Source: Gammaproteobacteria bacterium
Lineage (GTDB): Bacteria; Pseudomonadota; Gammaproteobacteria; Magnimaribacterales; AG-339-G14
Assembly (NCBI GenBank): GCA_002689405.1
Contig: NZFZ01000021.1
Location: forward strand, 3,037 to 12,705
Length of the DNA: 9,669 nt
Direction: 5' to 3'
A program made the position numbers and the translations under genes. Shown here in pieces: positions 1 through 6,499 of this stretch. Numbering within the stretch: position 1 is the first letter of the stretch; the number at the start of each line of letters is the position of its first letter. The notes under the pieces were generated by a model. It was given only the letters and a program-made list of their open reading frames with translations. It ran no database searches and was not told where the DNA came from.

Positions 1-449
1 GTTTTGTTTTTTCCGCCATGAGTATAGACGTTCCAGATTTCCCCATCCTGTTTAGCATCTATAGCTAAAACAATACATTGAGCTCCATACTCTTTGGAAG
101 CCTCTGCTATCAAATCTGGATTTAAAATAGCGCTTGTATTGATAGAAACTTTATCAGCACCCGATTTTAGAAGCATATCGATATCTTCAAGAGATTTTAT
201 TCCGCCTCCAACAGTAAACGGAATGAACACTTGTGAGGCAATTGATTTTACAGTCTCAATTGTGGTGGAACGTTCCTCAAAAGACGCGTCGATATCCAAC
301 ATGCATATCTCATCAGCACCTTCAGCATCGTATCTTTTAGCAGCTTCTGCTGGATCTCCAGCATCAACAATGTCCTTAAAATTAATACCTTTAACAACTC
401 TTCCTCCTCTGACATCTAAACAAGGGATTATTCGAACTGCTAAACTCAT
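1..449 (-). CDS. hisF: Imidazole glycerol phosphate synthase cyclase subunit HisF (3' part missing)
   Basis: HisF is the TIM-barrel half of imidazole glycerol phosphate (IGP) synthase. It uses ammonia from HisH to convert PRFAR into IGP and AICAR, in the cytoplasm. The first 149 residues are present. They open with the family signature [16 protein letters not shown], followed by DAGDP, LDIDAS, a phosphate-binding GGGI (about residues 81-84) and VLAIDAK. The two expected catalytic aspartates are visible at D12 and D131. Full-length HisF is about 255 residues, so roughly 105 C-terminal residues lie beyond the left edge; this is a window cut, not a broken gene. The ATG at 449 lies 4 nt after the hisA stop, and a GGAG ribosome site (plus-strand 463-466) sits inside the end of hisA, which suggests translational coupling. 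It is the last gene of the visible his cluster. Confidence 0.97.
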   Translation of the reverse strand, partial: MSLAVRIIPCLDVRGGRVVKGINFKDIVDAGDPAEAAKRYDAEGADEICMLDIDASFEERSTTIETVKSIASQVFIPFTVGGGIKSLEDIDMLLKSGADKVSINTSAILNPDLIAEASKEYGAQCIVLAIDAKQDGEIWNVYTHGGKNK

Positions 450-453
450 TTTT

Positions 454-1170
454 TTAAAACATCTCCAAAGCTTCTTTGAAATTTATTTTATTTTCATAAA
501 GCGAAACACCGCAGATGGCCCCGATCACATTGGGAATTTTTGAAAGATTTATTAAATCGTTTATATTTTTTACTCCTCCTGAAGCTATAACAGGAAAAGG
601 AGATAATTTTGCAACTTCAGATGTTTCTTCTAAATTTGGCCCAGAAAGCATGCCGTCTTTATTGATGTCTGTATAAATAATTGATTTGATAGGCAACTCT
701 TTATAAGAACCGATCAAGTCTGAAGCTGATAATTGTGAAGCTTCTGTCCATGCTTCTGCAGCAAGAAAACCGTTCATTGCGTCGATACCTAAAATAATTT
801 TTTCTGGAAAGGTTGTACAGGCTTTCGTGAACAATTCTTTATCCTTTATAGCAATGCTTCCTAGAATTACATGATCAACTCCAGAGTCAAAAATTAAATC
901 TAAAGTTTCAAGGTCTCTTACCCCTCCTCCCAGCTGAAGATTCACGTCTGGGAATTTTTCTTTAATCTCTAAAACATATTGTAAGTTTTCAGGTTTACCC
1001 GACTTGGCGCCATCTAAATCAACCAAATGCAATCTTTTTGTTCCTTCTTTTATCCAATGAGCTGCAGCATCGACGGGTTTTTCAAAATAAACTTTAGTTG
1101 AGGATAAGTCTCCTTTTTGCAAACGAACACATTTTCCACTTTGGATATCAATCGCAGGAATTGGCAACAT
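454..1170 (-). CDS. hisA: ProFAR isomerase HisA
   Basis: HisA is the cytoplasmic phosphoribosylformimino-5-aminoimidazole carboxamide ribotide isomerase. It catalyses the Amadori rearrangement of ProFAR to PRFAR, the substrate of HisF/HisH. The 238 residues match the usual family length. The N-terminal [17 protein letters not shown] carries the first catalytic Asp (D8). LHLVDLDGA follows near residues 47-55, then the phosphate-binding GGGVR at 81-85. The second catalytic Asp is D130 in [17 protein letters not shown] (167-174) and ASGGV (196-200) complete the half-barrel repeat pattern. The ATG follows the hisH TAA stop with no intervening base, so translation is probably coupled to hisH. Only a weak GGA is visible upstream. 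Confidence 0.97.
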   Translation of the reverse strand: MLPIPAIDIQSGKCVRLQKGDLSSTKVYFEKPVDAAAHWIKEGTKRLHLVDLDGAKSGKPENLQYVLEIKEKFPDVNLQLGGGVRDLETLDLIFDSGVDHVILGSIAIKDKELFTKACTTFPEKIILGIDAMNGFLAAEAWTEASQLSASDLIGSYKELPIKSIIYTDINKDGMLSGPNLEETSEVAKLSPFPVIASGGVKNINDLINLSKIPNVIGAICGVSLYENKINFKEALEMF

Positions 1171-1779
1171 TTAAATTTTCCAATTTATAAAATTTTCTAA
1201 AAATTTGAGACCTATCTCTCCACTTTTTTCTGGATGAAATTGAGTAGCAAAAATATTTTCAGTAGCTACTGAAGAAACAAACTCTTCTCCGTAGTTTGTA
1301 GTGGTGATGAAGGCTTCTGTTTTAGCAGCTACAAAAGAATGCACAAAATAAAAAAACTGCTTGTCTTCTATTCCTGAAAATAATTCGTGTTGTTTTTCAA
1401 TCTTTACATTATTCCAACCCATGTGAGGTATTTTTAGATTTTCTTTATGTATGTCTTTTATTTTAGTTATGCTTCCGTTAATGAGGCCCAAACCCTTCTC
1501 TTTGCTTTCTTCGCTTGAATTAAAGAGGATTTGAAGACCTAAACAAATTCCAAGAAAAGGTTTCAATTTGATTGCTTCCAATAAAGGGTTGATCATTTCC
1601 GTTTCATTTAATTTTTTTATGCAAGAACCCATAGAACCTTGTCCTGGAAAAACAAGCTTATCGATACTTTTAAATTTATCAGGAGTATCGACAATTGAAA
1701 CTTTTGAGCCAAGTGATTGAAGAGCTCTAGCTACTGAATGTATGTTGCTGGCTCCGTAATCAACTACTCCAAGGTGCAT
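1171..1779 (-). CDS. hisH: Imidazole glycerol phosphate synthase glutaminase subunit HisH
   Basis: HisH is the class I glutamine amidotransferase that hydrolyses glutamine and feeds ammonia to HisF. I place the start at the ATG at 1779 (MHLGVVDYGASN), giving 202 residues, the normal length. An in-frame ATG at 1815 would add 12 residues that do not look like HisH and would overlap hisB by 32 bp. The glycine-rich PGQGSMGSC sits at about residues 45-53. The nucleophile elbow FLGICLGLQ has Cys79. PHMGWN follows near 118-123, and FHPEKSG carries the His182/Glu184 pair of the triad. The chosen ATG sits 4 nt after the hisB stop, the same spacing as hisA to hisF, and AAGGG about 10 nt upstream could act as a ribosome site. 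Confidence 0.96.
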   Translation of the reverse strand: MHLGVVDYGASNIHSVARALQSLGSKVSIVDTPDKFKSIDKLVFPGQGSMGSCIKKLNETEMINPLLEAIKLKPFLGICLGLQILFNSSEESKEKGLGLINGSITKIKDIHKENLKIPHMGWNNVKIEKQHELFSGIEDKQFFYFVHSFVAAKTEAFITTTNYGEEFVSSVATENIFATQFHPEKSGEIGLKFLENFINWKI

Positions 1780-1783
1780 TAAT

Positions 1784-2371
1784 TTATAGCAACCCTTTAG
1801 TGGAAGGAAGAACATCTCCTTTAGAAGGATCTACCATACAAGCAGTTTTGAGAGCTAAAGCAAATGCTTTGAATATAGTTTCAGCTTGGTGATGAGCATT
1901 TTCGCCTTTGAGGTTATCAATGTGAACAGTTGCAAGAGCTTTGTTGACAAAACCATGGAAAAATTCTTTTAACAAGCTCAAATCAAAATCGTTAATCGAT
2001 TCTTTTGTGAAATTAACATTCCAACTTAACCCTGGTCTTCCAGAGAAATCTACCACTACCCTTGATAAAGCCTCATCCAAAGGAGCATATGCAGAGCCAA
2101 ATCTGAAAATACCTTTTTTATCGCCTAAAGCATTATTGAATGCTTCTCCAAGACTAATGCCTACATCTTCTACTGTATGGTGAGCATCCACCTCTAAATC
2201 CCCTTTTGCATCTAAGTCAATATCAAATCCACCATGTTTGGATAGCTGATCAATCATGTGAACAAAAAAAGGTAAATCTGCTTTTAGATTGCTTTCTCCT
2301 TTACCATCTAAAGCTAGAGAAAGTTTGATTTGAGTTTCTTTGGTATTTCTTTCTAATTCAGCTTTTCGCAT
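1784..2371 (-). CDS. hisB: Imidazoleglycerol-phosphate dehydratase HisB (monofunctional)
   Basis: HisB is a manganese-dependent dehydratase that converts imidazole glycerol phosphate to imidazole acetol phosphate. The 195 residues cover the dehydratase alone. The N-terminal histidinol-phosphatase domain of the bifunctional E. coli enzyme is absent, so that step must be encoded elsewhere. Metal-binding signatures are clear: [19 protein letters not shown] (from residue 33), HHTVEDVGI (64-72) and the second histidine pair in [12 protein letters not shown] (160-171). The start [13 protein letters not shown] is typical of the family and is preceded by an AGAGGA ribosome site 5 nt upstream. It is the first gene of the visible operon and is divergent from mutY across 56 bp. 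Confidence 0.97.
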   Translation of the reverse strand: MRKAELERNTKETQIKLSLALDGKGESNLKADLPFFVHMIDQLSKHGGFDIDLDAKGDLEVDAHHTVEDVGISLGEAFNNALGDKKGIFRFGSAYAPLDEALSRVVVDFSGRPGLSWNVNFTKESINDFDLSLLKEFFHGFVNKALATVHIDNLKGENAHHQAETIFKAFALALKTACMVDPSKGDVLPSTKGLL

Positions 2372-2376
2372 CTTAA

Positions 2377-2399
2377 TCCTCTTTCAAAAAGACATTATA
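2377..2399 (-). promoter_or_regulatory. Candidate his operon -10 box and hisB ribosome site
   Basis: On the minus strand a perfect TATAAT lies at 2399-2394 and AGAGGA at 2382-2377, 5 nt before the hisB ATG. A start about 7 nt after the -10 would give a leader of roughly 16 nt. That is far too short for a his-leader attenuator, and no run of histidine codons is seen. I see no good -35 hexamer at the usual distance. The region overlaps the upstream region of divergent mutY. Confidence 0.45.
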
Positions 2400-2414
2400 G
2401 CGGACAGAAATCAG

Positions 2415-2420
2415 TAAAAT
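2415..2420 (+). promoter_or_regulatory. Candidate mutY -10 box
   Basis: TAAAAT lies 7 nt before the mutY ATG at 2428, a spacing that would place the transcription start at or within a base or two of the ATG. No Shine-Dalgarno sequence is visible upstream of mutY and no convincing -35 hexamer is present. In such A+T-rich DNA the match could be chance. Confidence 0.3.
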
Positions 2421-2427
2421 AATAAAC

Positions 2428-3441
2428 ATGAATCAATTTTCAAAAAAAATTATTGATTGGCAAAAAAGCCAAGGAAGAAATAATCTTCCCTGGCAGAAAA
2501 AAAGTGCGTACGAGGTTTGGATTTCTGAAATTATGCTTCAACAAACGCAAGTTGAAACCGTTATCCCTTACTATCTGGCATTCATAGAAACTTTTCCAGA
2601 AATAAAAACTCTGGCGAAAAGCTCTGAAGAAGAGGTTATGAGTTTGTGGAGTGGCTTGGGCTATTACTCTAGAGCAAGAAATATTCATAAAAGCGCAAAA
2701 ATAATATTGAATGAATACAAAGGAAAATTTCCTCAAGATTTTAAAAATTTAGTTGAACTACCGGGTATCGGTCCCTCTACAGCAGGAGCAATACTTTCCC
2801 TTGCATTTGAGTTACCTGGAGTAATTTTAGATGGGAACGTAAAAAGAGTGATTGCTAGGTTTAAAGGCATTACTAATCCAATAGATAATAATGAGACTCA
2901 AAAAGAAGTAAAAAGTTTTGCTGCAGAGTTTTTACCAGAAGATTCATTCAGAGAATATTCTCAAGGAATAATGGATTTAGGTTCTTTGTTGTGTAGGCCA
3001 AAAAATCCTTTATGCAATAGTTGTCCCGTAAATAAAAGTTGTCAGGCTTTAAAGTTAGGCATTCAAGAAAAAATTCCATTAAAAAAAACTTCCAAACCAA
3101 AAAAAGAAAAAAAGATTGATTGGTTATTAATATCTTCAAATAATAAAATTTTGCTTAAAAGAAATGATAGTAAAGGCATCTGGAAAAATTTATGGCTATT
3201 TCCTGATAAAAATATTTTGAGTAAAGACAATATATCTTTGCTTGAAAAAAAAGAGTCTCTCCCTGAAATTATTCATAATTTATCTCATCGAAAACTGAAC
3301 ATCTCAACGGTCAAATACCAAATAAAAAACAAAGATAGATTAAAGATAGACAGATCCAGCTCAGTTTGGGTTAGCAAAGAAGATTCAGTTAAAATGGGAA
3401 TGCCCAAACCCATTAAAGAAATAATAGAAAATTATTTATGA
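2428..3441 (+). CDS. mutY: A/G-specific adenine DNA glycosylase MutY
   Basis: MutY removes adenine mispaired with 8-oxoguanine and so prevents G:C to T:A transversions. At 337 residues it is near normal length. The catalytic Glu34 lies in SEIMLQQTQV and the catalytic Asp135 in LDGNVKRV. The helix-hairpin-helix LPGIGPSTAGAI occupies 111-122. Four cysteines for the [4Fe-4S] cluster are at 189, 196, 199 and 205 (C-x6-C-x2-C-x5-C). A lysine-rich linker (about 219-229) leads to the shorter C-terminal NUDIX-like 8-oxoG recognition domain, with IWKNLWLFP (251-259) and HNLSHRKL (283-290) matching the equivalent E. coli loops. The gene end overlaps yggX by 4 bp. The linker is encoded by three closely spaced runs of 7-8 A, a possible slippage site. 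Confidence 0.97.
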   Translation: MNQFSKKIIDWQKSQGRNNLPWQKKSAYEVWISEIMLQQTQVETVIPYYLAFIETFPEIKTLAKSSEEEVMSLWSGLGYYSRARNIHKSAKIILNEYKGKFPQDFKNLVELPGIGPSTAGAILSLAFELPGVILDGNVKRVIARFKGITNPIDNNETQKEVKSFAAEFLPEDSFREYSQGIMDLGSLLCRPKNPLCNSCPVNKSCQALKLGIQEKIPLKKTSKPKKEKKIDWLLISSNNKILLKRNDSKGIWKNLWLFPDKNILSKDNISLLEKKESLPEIIHNLSHRKLNISTVKYQIKNKDRLKIDRSSSVWVSKEDSVKMGMPKPIKEIIENYL

Positions 3442-3707
3442 AAACTGTTTTTTGTAGAAAATATCAAAAGGATTTACCGAAGATGGATAGAGCTCCCTTT
3501 CCTGGTGAAAAAGGAGAAGAAATTTTTTCAAGTGTTTCCAAACAAGCGTGGATGGAATGGCTTCAACAACAGACAATGCTTGTTAATGAAAAACAACTAG
3601 ATTTATCAAAAAAGGAGTCCAGAGATTATCTCAGTCAGCAACTCGAAAACTTTTTGAATAACGAATCTTTTGATAAAGCTGAAGGGTTTGTCCCTTTAGA
3701 TAAATAA
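3438..3707 (+). CDS. yggX: Fe(2+)-trafficking protein YggX
   Basis: YggX is a small cytoplasmic protein of proteobacteria that protects Fe-S enzymes from oxidative damage and is thought to take part in iron trafficking. The 89 residues are full length. The N-terminus MKTVFCRKYQKDLPKMDRAP carries the conserved cysteine (Cys6), followed by PFPGEKGEEIF, a WMEWLQQQTMLVNEKQLDL block and RDYLSQQLENFL. The ATG is embedded in the mutY stop (ATGA), so it is almost certainly translated from the mutY transcript. The mutY-yggX pairing is known from other gammaproteobacteria and is sensible because MutY carries a [4Fe-4S] cluster. Confidence 0.96.
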   Translation: MKTVFCRKYQKDLPKMDRAPFPGEKGEEIFSSVSKQAWMEWLQQQTMLVNEKQLDLSKKESRDYLSQQLENFLNNESFDKAEGFVPLDK

Positions 3708-3751
3708 CTTTATTAGCTTGCTAAATATCTATAGAATTTGATTTTCTTTTT

Positions 3752-3827
3752 GCCCAGATAGCTCAGTCGGTAGAGCAAAGGACTGAAAATCCTTGTGTCG
3801 GTGGTTCGATTCCACCTCTGGGCACCA
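3752..3827 (+). tRNA. tRNA-Phe (anticodon GAA)
   Basis: A complete 76-nt tRNA. The 7-bp acceptor stem GCCCAGA/TCTGGGC pairs perfectly, the D arm GCTC...GAGC is intact, the anticodon stem AAGGA/TCCTT encloses CTGAAAA with anticodon GAA at 3785-3787, and the T arm GGTGG-TTCGATT-CCACC is canonical. The discriminator A and the terminal CCA are encoded. It closely resembles E. coli tRNA-Phe. It lies 44 bp after yggX. A TATAGA at 3730-3735 could be a -10 of its own, but I see no matching -35, so it may be processed from the mutY-yggX transcript. Confidence 0.98.
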
Positions 3828-3865
3828 TGATTTTACTAAAAAAATCTTTTAAAAATTAAGGATGT

Positions 3866-5995
3866 TTAATCAAATAATTTTGCAACTTCCTCTATCGCAC
3901 TAAAAGAACTGACATCGCCTCTATCAATAATTAAAATATATTCATTTAGTGCATTATGAAAAGTACTTAAATCAAATACCTCTAATTTTTCTACCAACTC
4001 CTTATTTAAACTAAATATTTCAAAACTTACATCGTTATGAAGATGTGGGATATGTGTGATGAGCCAAATTAAATCACTTAAAAAATTCTGCAATTCTTCA
4101 AATAAATCTTCGTAATCAAACTGGATATTTTTATCACATATCCGATTGATGTCATCAGAAGATAGTTGAGTTACTTTATCAAGATCTAAATTATTATCAT
4201 AAAAATCACTTAATATACTTATGTAGGTAAATACCTCTTTGACGATACCTTTGAATGATTTTTCCTTACTGAGAGGATTAAATTGTTTTGCGTATTCTAT
4301 TTCTAACTCATTTATTCCATAAATCGCATCAAGATTGTTTTTTAATAACGTCGCAGTATTCTTTAAAGACTTCCTTTCGGGTTTGATATTTTGTAGATCA
4401 TTTGCAAATTCATTAGCTACTAGATTCTCTGCATTTTCTTGAAGAACTGATACTATTTCACCTAGTTTCTTATGATCGTCTACCACGGACATGTGATAAC
4501 CAATATAGTCGCCAATTATATTTAGCAGTTTTTCTTCCGCAGCAATCACTTTCTCTACACAAAGACCAAGCAAATGATCAGAACCTGACGAGGTACTTTC
4601 AATTGAAGTTAATTTATTTTTGCTGGGCTTCCAATTAAAAATATTTAGTTCATGGTCTATCGACAAAAATACTTCCATCGATGGGAAAATCTCCGACCCA
4701 TACTGTGCATCCATTATGTCGTTAGTTAAATTTAAGTCTTCATGAAGAGGATTGAATGATAGTTTGTTTATCTGCTTCTGAATGCTCTGGATTTTTTGAT
4801 TAATTTTTTTGTTAAGCTCACTCTTAACTTTGTTTACCTTTTTAGCTTCCATTTTGGCTTCTTCAGCTTTGACTTTTTTTGATTTGATATCCTCCTCTTC
4901 CTGAAATTTTTCATAGTCAGCTCGCTGATTTCTATCAAGCTCTGCAGCCCATTGCCTATCTTTTTCTTCCTTGATAAGAAAGGACCAAAAAATATCAAAA
5001 CCCAATGCCATAGGGCTTTTCATAATCTCATTATAAAAAACTTTTTTTCCAAATTTATTGAAACAATTGTATAAATGTTTATTTGCTTCCTCTTCATTGG
5101 ATTCAGAGCACAAATAAAAATAATAAAATACCTCTAAATTTATGAGAAAACTTTCACTGCAATATTGTTTAGCAAAAAGATAAAACTTTTCTGCAAATAA
5201 TTTAAAATCTAAACTTTCAATAATATCAATCGATGCTGCGATACTTAATCTGGCAGCATTATCTTGGGCAAGATTTGCCTGTGATTCGATTTCATTTTCA
5301 AGTTCAATTTTCGTTTTTTGCATTGCATCTACATACATTTCTTTCCATCCTGCCATACCTAAAAGGTTCATCCATTTAGCGCAGTAAAATACAGCTTCTT
5401 CATTAAAAGGGTCCTTTTCAATAGCATCTTTACTCATTCCTATCGCTTCATTTATGCTTTCGACATTATTAAGCTCTGGATCAAATAATTTCATCATTTT
5501 CTTTGCTGTCTTAAGCTTTTCAATGGAAAGTGTCTGATCAGGATTTTCTAGAGCAGTGGTCTGCTTTTCATTTTCAATAAGAACTCTATCTAAAATATCT
5601 ATTATTAATTCATTGTTTTGTATTACTTGACTCTGAAATTCTCGCTGCTCAAGTGTTTGTGAATAAATAGCAGCAACTACTTCGGTACCCATTTCTGTTA
5701 TTCCTCGTTCTAATGCCTTTAAATCCTGTGAAAGTTCATTTATGCCGCTTGAAAGCTCTTCAAATCCTTTTTCATTTGTATAATTTATTTCATCAAGATG
5801 GTCGTCCAATGCCACAAAGCCTCTGTATAGCAATTCATTGCCAGTCTTAATCCCTTTATCAATATTCTGGAGTTGACTAATTTGTCTTTGAGAATTAATT
5901 AATAAAATGCCTTGGGAAAAATTACCTTTAGCAATATCTATTCCTCCCACCCCATAAGATGCAATTTTTAAAGATTTATCTATTAAGTTACTCAT
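3866..5995 (-). CDS. Unassigned 709-residue coiled-coil and TPR-like helical protein
   Basis: I do not recognise a named family. The protein looks soluble and almost wholly helical, with no signal peptide or clear membrane span. Residues 1-35 contain a glycine-bearing hydrophobic segment (YGVGGIDIAKGNFSQGILLI). Residues 36-145 form an amphipathic/coiled-coil stretch punctuated by GI or GF at 48, 59, 77, 84 and 98. A TPR-like unit lies near 180-213 (INEAIGMSKDAIEKDPFNEE onward), followed by further helical pairs to about 340. Residues 342-412 are a lysine/glutamate-rich coiled coil. Residues 415-709 are a helical domain with an aromatic-rich patch near 632-660. From memory, an amphipathic N-terminus followed by TPR units recurs in poorly characterised bacterial scaffold proteins, some near defence genes; that is only an analogy. 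The ATG at 5995 lies 23 bp after the upstream gene and has no Shine-Dalgarno; no better start is evident. Function unknown. Confidence 0.85.
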   Translation of the reverse strand: MSNLIDKSLKIASYGVGGIDIAKGNFSQGILLINSQRQISQLQNIDKGIKTGNELLYRGFVALDDHLDEINYTNEKGFEELSSGINELSQDLKALERGITEMGTEVVAAIYSQTLEQREFQSQVIQNNELIIDILDRVLIENEKQTTALENPDQTLSIEKLKTAKKMMKLFDPELNNVESINEAIGMSKDAIEKDPFNEEAVFYCAKWMNLLGMAGWKEMYVDAMQKTKIELENEIESQANLAQDNAARLSIAASIDIIESLDFKLFAEKFYLFAKQYCSESFLINLEVFYYFYLCSESNEEEANKHLYNCFNKFGKKVFYNEIMKSPMALGFDIFWSFLIKEEKDRQWAAELDRNQRADYEKFQEEEDIKSKKVKAEEAKMEAKKVNKVKSELNKKINQKIQSIQKQINKLSFNPLHEDLNLTNDIMDAQYGSEIFPSMEVFLSIDHELNIFNWKPSKNKLTSIESTSSGSDHLLGLCVEKVIAAEEKLLNIIGDYIGYHMSVVDDHKKLGEIVSVLQENAENLVANEFANDLQNIKPERKSLKNTATLLKNNLDAIYGINELEIEYAKQFNPLSKEKSFKGIVKEVFTYISILSDFYDNNLDLDKVTQLSSDDINRICDKNIQFDYEDLFEELQNFLSDLIWLITHIPHLHNDVSFEIFSLNKELVEKLEVFDLSTFHNALNEYILIIDRGDVSSFSAIEEVAKLFD

Positions 5996-6018
5996 AAAAA
6001 AATATTAAATAACAAATT

Positions 6019-6399
6019 TCATTGAGCTTTTTCCCTAAGCAAGTAAAAAGTAATTCCTGCAGCAATAAACTCAAAAATCATAAAGAATACAAAGATCGTA
6101 TCTGGCATTCCATCTAGAATTAAACTGAGCGCTCTTCCAAGGCCAATCCCAAGCATAAAGACAAACATGCACCATAAAGCGGGAACCGTAAGACTTTTGT
6201 TAAAAGCTCCAAAAACCCACAACAACACACAACCAATATAAAGGCCCATTATGGCTCTAAAGATATTGGACAAATTATTTTCTGCAACTTCAATTCCATA
6301 AAGAATTGGTAGAAACTCTTTTGGATTTAATCCGTATCCCAGCGCAGCGGGAAATACTCCGATAGAAATAAATAATAAAAAATAGGATTCTTTGGTCAT
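6019..6399 (-). CDS. DUF4345-like small membrane protein
   Basis: A 126-residue protein with four predicted membrane helices at about 5-23, 47-66, 73-95 and 101-121, so an inner-membrane location is likely. The blocks NLSNIFRAIMGLY (42-54), LTVPALW and GLGRALSLILDGMPD (86-100) match my recollection of the DUF4345 family, whose members are about 120-130 residues and have no established function. The ATG at 6399 has a good GAAGG ribosome site 5 nt upstream. The gene reads toward the 709-residue gene with a 23 bp gap, so the two are probably co-transcribed. The family assignment comes from motif memory rather than a search. Confidence 0.8.
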   Translation of the reverse strand: MTKESYFLLFISIGVFPAALGYGLNPKEFLPILYGIEVAENNLSNIFRAIMGLYIGCVLLWVFGAFNKSLTVPALWCMFVFMLGIGLGRALSLILDGMPDTIFVFFMIFEFIAAGITFYLLREKAQ

Positions 6400-6431
6400 G
6401 ATTGCCTTCTTATATTTGATTTTTAAAAATT

Positions 6432-6437
6432 ACTATA
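6432..6437 (-). promoter_or_regulatory. Candidate -10 box for the DUF4345-like gene
   Basis: Read on the minus strand this is TATAGT, 32 nt before the ATG at 6399, which would give a leader of about 25 nt including the GAAGG ribosome site. No good -35 is visible. The overlapping plus-strand sequence TATAAT at 6434-6439 could instead serve the divergent CoA-transferase gene. Confidence 0.3.
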
Positions 6438-6487
6438 ATTTTCTATTTAATGATAAAACTTTTCTGCAATGTGTGCGCGTCCTTGTG

Positions 6488-6493
6488 TAATAT
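6488..6493 (+). promoter_or_regulatory. Candidate -10 box for the CoA-transferase gene
   Basis: TAATAT ends 6 nt before the ATG at 6500, so transcription would begin at about the start codon. No Shine-Dalgarno sequence lies in between, and the -35 region (CTGCAA near 6464-6469) is a poor match. A better -10 hexamer, TATAAT at 6434-6439, also lies on this strand and would give a leader of roughly 55 nt, so the assignment is open. Confidence 0.3.
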
Positions 6494-6499
6494 TTGTCC

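Noticed and set aside
94..543. Plus-strand open frame of 149 codons at the left end
   Set aside because: It lies antisense to hisF and the end of hisA, both of which have clear family motifs. Its translation shows no recognisable feature.
1780..1815. Extended HisH start at 1815 overlapping hisB by 32 bp
   Set aside because: The 12 extra residues precede the normal HisH N-terminus, and the ATG at 1779 gives the standard length and the same 4-nt junction as hisA-hisF.
2372..2427. Histidine-rich leader peptide or attenuator upstream of hisB
   Set aside because: Only 56 bp separate hisB from mutY, with no run of histidine codons on the minus strand and no hairpin followed by a T run.
3713..3724. 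TTAGC-TT-GCTAA inverted repeat after yggX as a terminator
   Set aside because: The 5-bp stem has a 2-nt loop, too tight to fold well, and no T-tract follows it.
3808..3827. tRNA-Phe 3' end as an attachment site of an integrated element
   Set aside because: By eye I found no second copy of the tRNA 3' end in the window and no integrase gene. Only position supports it.
3829..3850. GATTTT-N6-AAAATC followed by TTTT after the tRNA as an intrinsic terminator
   Set aside because: The stem is only 6 bp with two G-C pairs and the T run is four bases, so it is too weak to claim in A+T-rich DNA.
6494..6499. TTG start for the CoA-transferase
   Set aside because: It adds only Met-Ser before a second Met-Ser, and the ATG at 6500 fits the family start and the -10 spacing equally well without a rare start codon.
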